From the NCBI GenBank assembly GCA_026120185.1, contig JANUWF010001188.1, positions 248,001-312,000 on the forward strand: a DNA stretch of 64,000 nucleotides, read 5' to 3'. Shown here piece by piece: positions 10,139-22,699 of this stretch. The notes under the pieces are model-generated. The model had not been told where the DNA came from. It was given only the letters and a program-made list of their open reading frames with translations, and did no database searches. How positions within the stretch are numbered: position 1 is the stretch's first letter; the number at the start of each line of letters is the position of its first letter. The DNA is from Voacanga thouarsii (lineage: Eukaryota > Streptophyta > Magnoliopsida > Gentianales > Apocynaceae). The position numbers and the translations under genes were made by a program.

Positions 10139-11895
10139 TGTTAGTGTTGTGCCCTAGAAGCAATCACTTATACATTGTATATGATACATTTCATTTTAAT
10201 AAAAAGAATTATTTATCTTACAGTTTCTTTTATTTACTTTTAAGTAATATAACTGTTCGATAAAGTCCCTAGTACTGTTCGATAAAGTCCCTAGCACAAC
10301 ACTGTGTTAAGGAAATTATGATAGAGATCATGATATGAGATGCCTACTGCACTATATAGTGTTAATACTTAAATAGTCCATAGTCATAGTATTAATGAGA
10401 TAGGACATCATTAATACGTGAAGACTAGCATGTGTTAGACTTTCTGATTTGATCAAGTGGTGGTTCTCATATCCGTGAGTAGTGAGATACTCAAAGTTAA
10501 CACATGAATGCTTGTTAATGGAACAAGTTCATTGGATGACCTAGCTATGAGATAATCACATGGATAACTATTTAGTGCTAGTGATATAATCTCAATATAG
10601 CAAAGGTGCAAGTATCCTTAGACTTGAGATCTCTAAGGTACTTTGTTTACTGAGTATTGTACTTTGATTCCAATCTCTGGAGCTCGATTAAGGGCCGCCT
10701 ATGGGATGGATATTTGGTACATTGTAAGGTAACCGAAAGTATTGAGAGGGTCAATAAAGGATTCACCACTCCTAATAGTAGGGGCAAATATCTCACGGTC
10801 ACTTGTAGGAGTTACTACTTGAGAAGTCCTTGGCCAAGGCGATTCTGTATTGGAAATAGTTCCAATTGATACACATATAGAGTAGTGGGTTCCTGGTACA
10901 AGTACTATTGTATTCGGGCTAGAATTAATTCTGGAGGGAGTTGTCACTAATTCTGTACTCAAACCGAATGAGATATTGTATGGTGAAAGAAGTTAATTGC
11001 ACTATAGTTTGTTATTGAAGGATTAATGTCAAGCCACTTGATTTCCTGGACTCTTGGGTGGTCATGATGTGTTGCTACATACCGCTCATGATCTGAGAAT
11101 ATGAATTTATTAATTGATGAATTAATAAACCAATCCATATTAGAATCAATAGGATTAATTCTAATTAATTATGGATTATTAATCTCAAAGACTTTTAGAT
11201 TAATTCATTATCTCTACCAATTGACTGTGAAACCTAATAGGTCACATACAATAGAGAATTATATACTCAAGATGTTATTTGATAACATAGTGGGGTTAAT
11301 TGCAAGAAAGTGAAGTTGTTATAGCCAAATTATAATTAGTTATAATTAATGGTCCAAATTGTAATTGTGAGAACTTGATGTTTCTAATTATAATTAGGGA
11401 ATTTTAACTGTTTTAGAATTCTGAGATTGGAGTTTATTTTGAGTAGGATTTTTCGTGTGATATAGAGATAATACACGAAACCTTAGCTAAAGTGGTAAGA
11501 CACGAAAAACTCCAACCCTTGCAACCTTCTCTTTTTCTCTCTCTCTATCTCTCATGATTGTTCTTGAGAAACCATAGCCGCCATCTTTTTCTGCTAGCAC
11601 AGGAAATTTTGGTGCTTGAGTATTCCTCTGTGTACATTACTGTTAGAGATAGTTACACACTGTGATTATAGTGATTAAACGTTCAACTCTTGTGGAGTTT
11701 GATCAAGAGGATTGCTGGAATCGCGCCTCGACTTGAAGAAGAAAACTTTTGCTCTTTGGACGATCAAACAAAGGTAAAAAGCTATTACCTTTGATCTATT
11801 TATGTCTTGTTTTCCATATATATGCGGGTCCTGGGATAGTATCTCATTTTATTCTTCCGCTGCGCCATATTCGATATGGATAGAGATACCCAACA
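10139..11895 (+). mobile_element. Family C solo LTR with TATTT target duplication
   Basis: Starts TGTTAGTGTTGTGCCC and ends CCCAACA, 1757 bp. The 5 bases TATTT flank it on both sides (10134-10138 and 11896-11900), and the flanks rejoin to a continuous gypsy LTR text (GAGTATTT then CACCTAGTAGG, as at 3668-3700). No PBS or coding region is present, so it is a solo LTR left by recombination between two LTRs. A copia origin is inferred from the LTR style; the same family supplies the LTR half of the tandem array at 44407-56435. Confidence 0.85.
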
Positions 11896-11900
11896 TATTT

Positions 11901-12475
11901 CACCTAGTAGGCTAATCACCCACTTGTATTGTGATATAGTATTTCACAGTACTTGATCATGATACAGGGTTTCATAGTCTTGACTATGATACAAGGTTTC
12001 ATATTTATTTTTTATTTTAGAATGGTATATTATTTTACCAAATGTAAGTTTTTATTTGAGAAACAGTTACAAAACACCACTCTATGTTAAAAAATAAATT
12101 GTTATGACTTTCAATCTTTTCTTATGACTTGTTTAGAATCGTAGACATGAAACATCCTTCAAATTGACATGAGCAGCCATAAGAGTTACTGGGAAGTATT
12201 TCTCACCATGCTTTATTTCATGATTTCAGGAAGATCAAACCTTGAAGGTTGAGCTTGCCTTGAGAAAATTTTATTTTCATTTTAGATGTATTTTTCTTTG
12301 GAGGATTTTATTTCGTTACTTTGGAGACTTGTGTAAGTATTGATCAAGATGTAATATGTTCAATTCTAGTTTCTTTCTATAAATTTTTTTTTTTACCTCA
12401 TTATAAAGACCCTTGGTCGAAGGACGGGGCAATACCCCCACCTCTTTTGGAGCACGTAGGCTGAGAAGTGTTACA
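11901..12475 (+). mobile_element. Old gypsy LTR, right part
   Basis: Continuation of the LTR at 9905-10138. It ends with the family signature ATTATAAAGACCC, then ACGGGGCAATACCCCC and GTGTTACA at 12475. It is followed two bases later by a primer-binding site, so this is the 5' LTR of a plus-strand element. Confidence 0.75.
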
Positions 12476-12477
12476 AA

Positions 12478-12490
12478 TGGTATAAGAGCC
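12478..12490 (+). other. Primer-binding site of the old gypsy element
   Basis: TGGTATAAGAGCC differs by one base from TGGTATCAGAGCC, the usual site complementary to initiator Met-tRNA in plant LTR retrotransposons. It lies two bases after the LTR end. Confidence 0.8.
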
Positions 12491-13388
12491 TAAGTTTAGA
12501 TGACGTAAATACTTTTGTTTGGATTTATTTCTTTAAGAATTGTAATCTTTTACTAACTTAAGTTGTTCATGTATGTCGAATGGTTAGAAGTTACATACCT
12601 GCCATTAGATCATGGCCTCCACATTGTGGCAATCCACCCGTGCCAAATCCATCTCCTAAGTTTTTTTCTTCCTCAAAATTGAAACCCGAACTTGTTGTAC
12701 CAAGAAAAAGCATTAGTGACAATAAGATGGAAGACTTAGCACCTAACCTAGCTAAAGTTGAGTAGGGGGAGAATAAGGAAGAAATAGAAATTATAGAACC
12801 TGCTCCTAGCCCATCATTCCAATGGGTTGATTTCACCGCTGACAGTAATGATTTGGGAGGACGTAGACTATGAGTCTCTACCTAAACATATATATAAGCC
12901 CCAACCAAGGTATTTTGAGGTTGGGAAGGATTCTAGGAGACCTAGTAAGGAACCCATGACTTTTGATTTTGATAATGGTACGGGAATATACTTCCCTAAG
13001 AACACTGAGAGTCGTTACATGTAGCTGATTCTGAAGATTCTGATGACAAGCAGAAGATTATGGGTTCTTTCTTAGTTGAAGATTATTTACATATTTAGTT
13101 ATTGTAATAAGTTTAGTGATAGGATAATTATACTATGCTTATTCTTTCCTTTAAAAGGATTTTATATTTTGAAATAAGGATATCTTTGTGTATCCCACCC
13201 TTTTATTCAAAAAGTATATTAAACTTTCATCTATTCAATATTTATTTTATCTCTTGGATGTTTCATAGGTTTTATAAGCTTTGGATAGTGCAACAATCTG
13301 TACGAAATCTATCACAAGATTTTGCATAAATACATGACATTTTAGAAACTTTATTGCATACTCATCTCATTAGTGCAATGTTAGTAGA
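12491..13388 (+). other. Leader of the old gypsy element with broken open frames
   Basis: Two short plus-strand frames (12580-12765 and 12827-13024) lie between the PBS and gag. They contain PTRYFEVGKD-like and FDNGTGIYFP text but no recognisable domain. They could be remnants of a leader ORF or captured sequence. About 370 bp before gag (13025-13388) shows nothing. Confidence 0.35.
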
Positions 13389-13656
13389 ATGGCCCTAAAG
13401 CGTCGTGTTGTCACTACTAGCAATAGAGTCTCTGAGCCAGAAATGATGGCCCCTAAATATGAAGCCACACAATTGTCAACACTCGAATAAGGGAGACGAC
13501 TATGAACCTGAGCAAGAGATGTAATCAGAAGTACCCATACCTTCAACAAAATAATTGAAATATTGCAAAAGTTGTTAGAACGAAAAACACCAATGGGTGA
13601 GAATAAAGCTTTTGTGAGGTTTCTGAAGTTTCAACCTCCCACCTTCATGGGAGTGG
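13389..13656 (+). pseudogene. Gypsy gag N-terminus, truncated
   Basis: ATG at 13389 opens MALKRRVVTT, with stops after about 33 codons and again shortly after. The later segment ends FVRFLKFQPPTFMGV, matching the conserved start of the plant gypsy gag core (F-x-x-L-x-P-P-x-F-x-G). It breaks off exactly where TGATGAGGC begins the next LTR, so the family B-like element inserted in or replaced the rest of gag. Confidence 0.65.
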
Positions 13657-15273
13657 TGATGAGGCTTCATCATATAATTTTTTATTATTATTTTTGTATT
13701 TTAATGGAAATAGCTTATTTTTTAAATCACCACTCACCACACTATTGTCATCTTTTTTTTGCTAGAAAATGAAAAAGATCAAGCGAGGATAAAACGAAGA
13801 AGAAAGAAGAAAATTGGACCTTTGCAACACTGTCCAGGAAGAAGGCGACTAAGGTAACTTGGCGGCCATGTTTTGTATACTTGTACATATTTCTCCAAAG
13901 TTCCCTGGGCTGCCAGGTACTATAAAGAATTCCAGATTGTTGGAGGCCTAGGGAGGATCCCTAGGCTGCCTGTTAGTTTTCATTGTTTTATATTTCGTCT
14001 AGAACATTAGCTCCCCAGGGAAGATTGTAAATGTGTACAAATATACTTTGGGTGGTGGCCTAAAGTTCCCTAGGCTACCTGGTTTTCTTCTAATACACCA
14101 TATTTTTTTATCTGGAAAAACATGGAGGCCTTGGGAAGTTCAAGTTCCCTAGGCCCCTACTAGCAAGGAAAGCACAGTTTTGAGTGGATTTTCATATTTC
14201 ACACGACTAAACCCCTATTTAATCACTCTTTACACTCAAAATCAAAAGAGGAGAGTTTGGAAAAGGCTAGATTTTCTCTCAAGAACCCTAGTTCTTGTGA
14301 GTTTGAGTACCAAGAAGAGGGAAGAACCAAGAGATCCAAAGAAAAGGAAGACAATCTATTTGAAGATTTCAAGAGGAAGAAGAAGAAAAGCTTGTCTATG
14401 AGTTTGTCTTTCTATTCCTTTTGTAATACTACTTGTATTCTTATGCTAAGAATTAATTTTTAATTGTAATGAAAGGTTGTGTCCTATTTTTGTGCTTGAG
14501 AATACTAAATTTTCTTTAGATCTATGATTCTTGTTCGTGTGTATTTAGTTATTTGAGCTTATTTAGTTATATTAGTTGATTGGGATTTGATTGATTTGTT
14601 TCAATTAATTGTTCTTTTTTAATTATTTCAAGAGATGGGGTTGAGGATAGACACCCACTTAACTGGGTTAACATTTACCATCTTCAATTAACCCGAGAGG
14701 GAGGTTAGGAATTAGGGCTACTAACCAAATGGTTTGTGTAATTGCCTAGAGATAGAATTTTTTGAACTCTAGATGATTTAGGATGGTGAGTGGTGACTAA
14801 TGTGCCTATATGTTTAATTGGTTAGGTAGAGATACCAATTAATCGAATTTACGATAAAAATCTGATAACTCGAGAGAGGGTAAGATTGACATGTGACTCA
14901 TTCTAGTGCCTAGAATTAGGAATTATGGGTCCAAGGGGTACTCATTTCTTAGGTCATGAGTAGGGAACTTCCTTTTGTTGTACAGTTTATTTTCTTTCTT
15001 ATTCCTTGGGGATTTTGTGACTCTCTCTTGTGTGCAAGAACATTAGCTCTCTCCCACTATAGTTAGTTTACTCCTTACATTACTTTTGGCTTAACAATAA
15101 GAAGAGAAGGAAGTATGAGTGATAGCCCTTGTTCCCTAAAGTTCTTCGATACTTGCCAACAATACTACTCTACATGATTGGTGAACTTGCCTATATATGT
15201 GTGTGTTGTTTAATTCTAATTGACATGTTAGGGGCACAATGACTTGAATTTTCTCTATACATAACTCAACGCA
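13657..15273 (+). mobile_element. Athila/Tat-like LTR (family B-like)
   Basis: Proposed boundaries are TGATGAGGC at 13657 and CGCA at 15273, just before a PBS of the Athila/Tat type. The TGATRRGGC start is shared with LTRs beginning at 24613, 63767 and, on the minus strand, 37205 and 41922. No coding region is convincing; the small open frames near 14180-14463 are lysine-rich and lack motifs. The left boundary is inferred from the start motif and from the abrupt loss of gag homology. Confidence 0.55.
13900..14155 (+). repeat. Repeated CCCTAGGC / CTGCCTGG motifs in LTR
   Basis: Within 250 bp the LTR repeats short GC-rich blocks: TTCCCTGGGCTGCCAGG, GGAGGCCTAGGGAGG, TCCCTAGGCTGCCTG, TTCCCTAGGCTACCTGG and TTCCCTAGGCCCC. 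Several contain the CCTAGG palindrome. They stand out in otherwise AT-rich DNA. Confidence 0.7.
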
Positions 15274-15300
15274 TCAAGTTTTTAGCACTGTTACCAGGGA
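15274..15300 (+). other. Athila/Tat-type primer-binding region
   Basis: TCAAGTTTTTAGCACTGTT, followed by ACCAGGGA, is a decayed version of the TTTTTGGCGCCGTTGCCGGGGA text that follows the 5' LTR of plant Athila/Tat gypsy elements. Related sites are at 30387 and 30471. Confidence 0.7.
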
Positions 15301-17105
15301 AATGACTTGGGCTATATTCTAAAAAGTTTAATTCTTTTCTATTTAGTCTTGTATATATATATATACTTTCTTATATAACTAACTTGTTTGTGAATGGTTA
15401 TTTTATGTGTGTTGTCATTGTATATCATTTTGGCCAAAATTGTATTTGAGAATTCTTTGATTATTGTTGTTGTTATTGTGTAATCCATTTATTTAGAGTT
15501 TGAATAATTTTAATTTCATTTATTCATTCATATCTTGTTATTCGGTTGGTTGAGGATGATAATAAGGAAATTCTTGGAGGTTGGAGATTTGTGGTTTGAA
15601 TTTCATTTGTTGGATTTCTTGAATGAGAAATGGAGATTGGATTGGTGTGATAGAAATTGTATTATTTTTCTTGAAATTGGAATTTCAATGGTGGATATGT
15701 GGTTTATGTTTTGATTGGATGAATTTTTCTTTTGGGGAAAACCTCTTTGGTTTACATTTCATTTTTTGTTCTTTTTTTATTTTTTTTGGAATTGAAAAAA
15801 ACTTGTTGGCTTTCCTATGAACTAGGCATGCTAATGTGTGACTTAGAGTTATTTTGGGAGCAATATTATTTTGTATTTTTATTTCATAAATGAATGATCT
15901 TTTGGGGACTTGAATGTTTTGTTCAACTTTTAGAGACTAAAAATCGTTGCTTTTTCATGGAAGTTGTTTTGTCTTGTACTTTTGAGGATTAATGAATATT
16001 TTGGGGAATTGTTGATCTTTTATGTTTCTTTTGAGGAATTCTTGCGCTATTCATTTATTTTAGTTATGAATTGTTTTTTGCGAGGTTTATTTGAAATTGT
16101 GATATGGATAATGATGAGGGAGAAGGTGTATGGTGTTAAAGGAATAACTTTAAAGATGGTTATCAAAGTGGGGGGTCAATGATGTCCATGGGATTCATGA
16201 GCCAATTTATAGGTCATCACTTGAGCAACTTTTAGAACAATTTGCTATTTTAGCCATTTTCACATTTTGAGGAGGTAGAGGCATTGATAAGGCCCAATTC
16301 ATCACAAGAGTCAGAAGGAAGTTCACTCCTCTTCTCATTCGTCAAATTCTGTGGTAAAGGAAATTTTATTTTATTATTATTGTCTTAAGATTACAATGAA
16401 TTTCTTTTTGTTTTGCCTTTTATGTGCTTTTGAATTTTTCTCTTCTTATAGAACTCAAAAAGTGGATCTAAAAGGACGTAAAAAGAAATAATGAACAGTA
16501 GCAGAAGGATCCACATAGAAATGGACAAACACATAAACAAAGAATGAAATAGTCTTCAGAAGGAAAAAAAAAACAAAATAAGGAATATATACGAAGTCTA
16601 AGAATAGAAATAGTTCTAAATTGAAAAAACCAAAAGGCTCAATCTTTCAATACGATGTAATCAACACAAAATCTTATCTTGTCCATTAATATCGTCTTGC
16701 ACAAACTTTTTTTTTGTCTTTTTAGCTAGCTAACCATAAGCAACAGATCATAAACTAGAACAAAGATGACCAATGAAGAACTGTAAAAGGCAACAATTCT
16801 TCCCTCTCCAACCAAAATAATAATAATAAAAGAAAAAGAAAAGATCTTATACAAAGGTAATTATCACACTTCTTTTGTATGCATATCAAATAAAATGTCA
16901 AGAAGTATATAACGTTTGTCCAAAATTTATCAGTCATTATAGTATGGCCTAATTCTTTTTGTCTATATGGAAAAAAAGTTAGCTAAAATTTGGACAATGA
17001 TAATAACTTTTTTCGTTCATGGCAAGCAAAAAAAATAAATATGTCATAGAACAATAAGTTTTACCAAATTTTCAACAACTTGAACAAATGACTTTTGCCC
17101 CTTTT
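15301..17105. other. Internal leader of Athila/Tat-like relic and unassigned DNA
   Basis: Region between the PBS and the copia LTR. It holds only short frames without recognisable motifs (for example 15623-15820 and 15964-16182, hydrophobic by composition). A GGCATTGATAAGGCCC block at 16278 resembles a family B LTR start but is not followed by LTR-like sequence. Confidence 0.4.
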
Positions 17106-18924
17106 TGTTGGAAAGTATGCCCTCAAAGACTATGTATTCTGTGTAAATATATTGCAAGTATTCCCGGCGCCAGATGCACTCTGCCCAGCTGGAGTTCTTG
17201 GAGAAACAGAGCAGACCCGGTGCCAAGTAGGTCCAATGGATCCAGCGCTAGGTCTAATAAAATGTTTATTCATTCAATTTGGTTTGTTTCTTATATTATT
17301 GCACATTTAAGGTCCAAGTTTGACAAGTACTGGCCTATATGTTGAGTCATTCTTCACAATAAGGTATAGACAATAGGTACTTGCCATACAAGTAAAATTA
17401 TGTTCTTAGTCGTTTGATGGATCATTGGGTATTTCATCAAGGTAAGACTATTATGCCATGAGTTCTAATGAGGAATCGTTTACCTTGACTTAATGAGTAG
17501 TTCACTCACATCATTGGCATAAGTATATTTCGAATACATAGAACTAGACCTGTAATAGTAGTCTCTCTTAAAGTACTATAATTATAGAAACTAGACTATT
17601 ACTGCTACAGTGTGGACGGATACCTTTATACTTGAGTATAAGTTGGTGGTCTGATAAAGTTAAGGTCTTGTACTTTGATGTATGATAGGTGACATTTCTT
17701 TTGTGGGATCAATAAGCTTGTATGTTAGGTATGTTACTCTAGTTAGTTAAGACGGACTCATGCAACATAATTTCTATGCCCTGAGAACGTGACTCTAGAA
17801 TGTGTCCTTTTGGGTACCTTCCAATGAGAAGCAAGTACATTCAAGTGAGTCATGGATTATCAGACTAGAGATCTAAGGATGGTAGATGTCTTTGAAATGG
17901 GTGTTAGTACATTTATCCTATCTCATTGATGGGTGTTACATAGAAGGGAATTTTCATCATTTTACCTATAGGTCGGAGACATTGCTTTATCAATATTATT
18001 CTTGGGGTCAATATTTTCATATGGTGATAGATGAGAATATTTAAAATGGTAAAATGTAGCTATTTGATAGTAACAGCATTTTGATCATTTTAGTAGCCAT
18101 GAATAATATGTCTCTTGGTCCTCGAAGTAGCTCAAGTTACCTTGATGTTGTTTAGACACAATTTGGACTTAATGGAAAAATTATCTAGAAGAAAAATAAA
18201 ATTTATTCTAAGAGTCAAATTGAAATTAATTAATTGGTCTTAGGTTTTTTATAAGGCCCAGAAAAGATAATTAATTAATTAATAAAATTGAACTATAATA
18301 AATTAATTAATTGGATTGATATATGTTGACATATATTAAGAGTCCAATTAGAATTAATTAACTTGTCTTGGATATTTAATAAAGTCCAGAAAAGATAATT
18401 AATTAATAAAGAGAATTGGGTCAGTCTTAGACTAGTTTATAAGCCCAACACCAAGCCCATTAGGGCTTAGTGTGTTTCAGCCCACTAGAGCTTCATTAAG
18501 CATAAGGGTGGCCGAAATTTAAGGGTAGAGAGGTAGGTTTTTGGCTGAAGCTCTCTCTCTTGTGTGGAACCACCATTTCTCTTGTGTTTTCTCTTCCTTC
18601 CATTCTCTCTCTTGGAGAGTCTCTTGGTTATCCAAAGAAGCTTTCACTAAGCTAACCTAAGATCAAGGTAGAGTAATACTCCGGAAGACAAAGAAAAGAA
18701 GCTTGGATACTTTTGATGCGTAGGAGTAGAAGATTGGCTAGAATACAAGTTGAACCGCCGACACCTCCTTCTCTCTTTCCAACACAAGATCTAGTGCAAA
18801 CCGACACCTTGTTGATTAATCTGTGACTAGTCAAGAAAAGTAAGTACTCTCTCCTAGATGTGGAAAGGAAAATTGAAAAATTTTCGCTGCGTTTTCTTTG
18901 ATGTTTTCTATTTTTGATCCTTCA
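17106..18924 (+). mobile_element. Copia 5' LTR (family D)
   Basis: Starts TGTTGGAAAGTATGCCC and ends near TTCA at 18924, two bases before a perfect Met-tRNA PBS. It heads the plus-strand copia element whose gag-pol lies at 20730-24612. The first 150 bp contain a GGCGCCAG-rich block (17165-17255) also found downstream of the PBS. The terminal repeats match poorly (TGTTGG against CTTCA), so the exact 3' edge is approximate. Confidence 0.7.
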
Positions 18925-18926
18925 AT

Positions 18927-18939
18927 TGGTATCAGAGCC
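18927..18939 (+). other. Copia primer-binding site
   Basis: TGGTATCAGAGCC, a perfect complement to the 3' end of plant initiator Met-tRNA, placed two bases after the LTR. Confidence 0.92.
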
Positions 18940-20729
18940 ACGATTTTCATCTAGGAGCATGTACTAGGGTTAAAAACTAGAAAAGGTGGTTCCTTTACTA
19001 TTAAAAAATGAATCTTTTTGTGCTTTCATATGATCCCTCATACATTGGTTTCTAGAGTTCTTGTACGCCTCGTGGTTAGAGGCATAAGATCTTATATTCT
19101 AATGGTTTTCCTATTATTTTTCTGGTTTTAAGTAGATGTGATGTACCCCTTGTGTTTAGAGGTATAGGTACTTGTAAAGGTATGATTTTATGCCTATTTT
19201 TGCATTTCTTTTAACCTGTAAATTTTGAAGACTGAAGAATGTGATTGCTGGATTTATTGAGGACTAAAAAATGACTGAAAAACATAAGTTTTCTAAAAAT
19301 CGGTGATCTCCAGAACAGACCCGGCGCCAGGTAGGCCCACTGGACCAAGTGCCAGGTCTATTCTGCTCAGTTGGATGGAGAAAATAGAATAGACTTGGCG
19401 CCAGGTGTGTCCAATGGACACTATGCTAGGTCCACTTTGTCTAACTAGGAGTTCTTGGAGAAAGAGAATAGACCTGGTGCCAGGTAGGTCCAACGAACTC
19501 AGCACCAAGTCCACTCTGTCCAGCCGAAAGTTGGAGAAACAGAACAGACCTGATGCCGAGTGGGCCAAACGGACCAGGCTCCAGATCCATTCTGCTCAGA
19601 AGTAGATGCGTTCAATTTTGTCCAAGAAAAGGGAGAGCACTGCTCATGTTCTGTACCTCAATTTTTCCATGATGTAATCATATTTTGAAACAATTGTGTG
19701 AGGTTAATTTTCTGCAATAGTTTTATTTATCTATGGATGAATAATTTGCATGAAAATGAGTAGTAAAGGATGGAACCACCTTAGGATTAAACAAGATCAT
19801 TAATTTTTAATTCATGATGTTTAATCCATTATTTGATCTCTTAGGAATAAATGAATAGTTTGAGCATGAAAAAGTTTACTTTTGCTATCATGTTTATTTC
19901 ATTTTTGTGATCAAATGTGAACGTTCTTGTGAGACCAAAGTCTCACTAGATAGAACAGTTATTGATAAAATGTTTCAATCTAAGAAAGTTTAAAATAAAA
20001 GAGTTCATGATTTATTCTCTTAAAAGGTTAAATTCTTGCAACAGAGAATAATGTTGAACTTGAGGTTATTTAATAAAGTTTTACTTGGTCATTAACTTAG
20101 AATAGTAAAATAAATTTATAATTTATTCTCTCAAATGTTTACTCCTTGATATAGAGAATAATATTGAATTTTAGTTTTTTACTAAAGTTAATGAAGCCAT
20201 AAGATTATAGAAAATGTGTTTGGTTGTAAAACTCTATTTTCAACAAAAATTTAAGTAAGAGAGGAGTTCCAATGACCCCATGGCTTCCATCACAACTCTA
20301 ATTAGAGATAGTAAATTTCCTCGTGTCATTCTGAGCATGACCCCCTATAGGATGGATTTCCACAAATATTTAGAACTAATGGAAGAGTAAAATTAAAAGC
20401 TTAGGGAATTTGCTAGGATCAACTAACCTATGTTGGAGTTTTTTTGCACTAGATTGCTCGTAGGTGGTGTGAATCAATGGCCATCCAATCGGTAGAACTT
20501 TTTCTAGACCATTACCTATTAAGGAAGTTTTGATTCGCGATGGTTATATACTTAAATTAGAATGCTATTAATCTTCCTATAAAGCTTTGTTAGTTTTTCT
20601 AAGAGCCAAACTATTTATATTATTGATAATGGTTTTAAGAGTTATCTATTATCAAAGAAATAATATAAAGAAATGTGCATTTTTACAAACTAAATGAATA
20701 TTTTTCGCAATATTTCAAAAATATTTTGT
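18940..20729 (+). other. Copia leader between PBS and gag
   Basis: About 1.8 kb with no recognisable coding domain apart from the GC-rich tandem repeat at 19311-19605. Near 19930-20210 two loosely repeated segments share the AGAATAATRTTGAA and ATTTATTCTCT blocks, suggesting an internal duplication. Confidence 0.5.
19311..19605 (+). repeat. Tandem repeat of an ~80-bp GGCGCCAGGT unit
   Basis: Four imperfect units, each with CAGACCYGGYGCCAGGT, then TAGGTCCAAYGGAC-like text and a CCAxRTCYAYTCTG block. A further copy lies inside the LTR at 17165-17255 (CAGACCCGGTGCCAAGT). The frames across it are open on both strands only because of composition. Confidence 0.8.
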
Positions 20730-21530
20730 TTCAATCCATTGTCAATCATTCTCAAGGAGAATAAGTTGATAGGCCCAAATTATGTGGATTGGAAGAGGAA
20801 TCTGAACATAGTACTCACTGTCATGAAGTACCAAGTATGTTCTTAAGGATCCTTGTCTTGTGATTAGGGAAGAATCTACTGATCAAGAGCGAGAGGCCGA
20901 GAAAGCATAGAAGAAAACTGAAGAGATGGCTAAGTGCTATATATTGGCTTCCATATCTAGTGTGCTCCAATCTAAGCATGAGTACATGGCCACTACGTAC
21001 AATATGAATTTTTTATTGCGTATCATGTTTGCTGACAAGAGCCGGCCTGTAAGGTAGGAAGCTCTTAGGGCAATCATGAACATTAGGATGGTTGAGAGGG
21101 CATCGGTTCGACAACATCTGCTTAAGATGATTGCCTACTTCGAGGAGGTCGAGGTCCTAGGCGCAATAATAGATCTTGAGAGCCAAATTGATATGGTTCT
21201 TGAAACTCTACCTGATTCATATTCTCAGTTCAAGTTGAACTACACAATGAATAGTTGTTGGATATGAATCTCACGGAGCTTATGAAAGAGCTCCAAGCGG
21301 CAGAAAAGATTAAGAAGCCCATATCAAAAGTTTTGGTCTCTCATTCTGCCTCTTCTAGAATTAAGGCAAAGGCTAAGAAATTCAAGAAAATGAAGATCCA
21401 AAACACCGCAGGGGCCTAACCCAAAGCATCTGGTCAGGCCAAGCCTAATGGGCAGCCCAAAGGTAAATGCTTCAAGTATGACAAGAATGGACATTGGAAA
21501 AAAGATTGTCCAGACTTCTTAGCCAAGTCT
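20730..21530 (+). pseudogene. Copia gag with degraded zinc knuckle
   Basis: Capsid-like gag of the Ty1/copia type: KLIGPNYVDWKRNLNIVL (family usual N-Y-x-x-W-K-x-N-L), then YMATTYNMNFLLRIMF, the long VRQHLLKMIAYFEEVEVLG helix region, and LETLPDSYSQFKLNY. After a stop the frame goes on to a lysine-rich segment and the knuckle C-F-K-Y-D-K-N-G-H-W-K-K-D-C, where the second Cys of CCHC has become Tyr. Several stops (for example in EKA-stop-KK and PVR-stop-E) break the frame. The first recognisable residue is at about 20730; no certain initiator was found. Confidence 0.85.
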
Positions 21531-22690
21531 ACTTTAAATATTGTTCTATACCTAGAGTCTATTTTGATTGTTGGATCAATATCTTCCTGGATAGTTGATT
21601 CTGGAGGCATTGATCATATATGTAATTCTTTGCAGGGGTTTAAAAGAACAAGGAGACTCAGCAAGGGCAAGTATGAACTTCAAGTAGGCAGTGGAGCAAG
21701 AATATAGATTGAAGCAATGGGAGATCTTGAGCTTATTTTTTACTGTAATAAGAAGTTAATTTTAAAAGACATTTTATATGTTTCTTGTTTAAAATAGAAT
21801 TTGATTTCAATTTCTAAATTGATGAATTAAGGATATTATGTTTCTTTCCGTTCTAGTGTGTCTATCAATAGAAATGGTAATTTAATTTGTACAGGAAACA
21901 TGTATGGAAATCTCTTTTATATACATCCTATTAGAAATTAAGTAAACAATATTCAAATTAAACATGATAATAAAAAGAGAAATACCATATCAATTGACTC
22001 GTATTTGTGGCATCTAAGATTGGGACATATAAATCCCAATCAGATTCAGAGTATAATCCATGATGGGCCATTAGGTTCATTGAGATTAGAAGAATGGTCT
22101 TAGTGTGAATCTTGCCTTAAAGGTAAAATGATCAAAATGTCCTTTACCAAAAAGGCGGATAAAGTCATGGAAATACTAGCATTAGTTCATACGGATATTT
22201 GTGGTCTAATGACTACACCAGCTAGAGGAGGCTACTAGTATTATATCACATTCACAGATGATCACACCCATTTTGGTTATATTTATTTGATGAGGCACAA
22301 GTCTAACTCTTTTGATAAATTCAAAGAGTTTAAAGTTGAAGTGGAGTGTCAATCAGGTAAATTAATTAAAACTTTAAGATCAGATCATGGTGGAGAGTAC
22401 CTCCTCGATGATTTTAATGATTACTTGGTACATCATGGCATAATATCTCAATTAACTATACCTGGGACTCCCCAGTAGAACGGAGTAACTGAGAGAAGAA
22501 ATAGAATTTTGATAAAATGGTCAGAAGAATGATAAGTCATGCGTCTCTTCCTATTTCTTTTTGGGGATATGCCTTAGAAATAGCGGCATATATTTTGAAC
22601 TTGGTGCCTTTCAAATCAGTAGCTAGGACAGCCTATGAGATGTGGATTGGACGAAAACCCAGTTTGAACCATCTCAAGATATGAGATTGT
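21531..22690 (+). pseudogene. Copia protease and integrase
   Basis: The protease active site SWIVDSGGIDHIC (near 21582) keeps D-S-G, although the usual Ala-Thr after it is changed. Next come LWHLRLGHI (zinc-binding His pair, near 22005) and CESCLKGKM, then the integrase core: HTDICG (first Asp, about 22190), SDHGGEYL (second Asp, about 22382) and GVTERRNR (Glu, about 22485). All three catalytic residues are present, but stops interrupt the frame, for example at 22236 and 22476. Confidence 0.9.
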
Positions 22691-22699
22691 CCAGCTTAT

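Noticed and set aside
16270..16330. A further family B LTR start (GATAAGGCCC)
   Set aside because: Only about 10 bases match; the following sequence does not resemble any family B copy.
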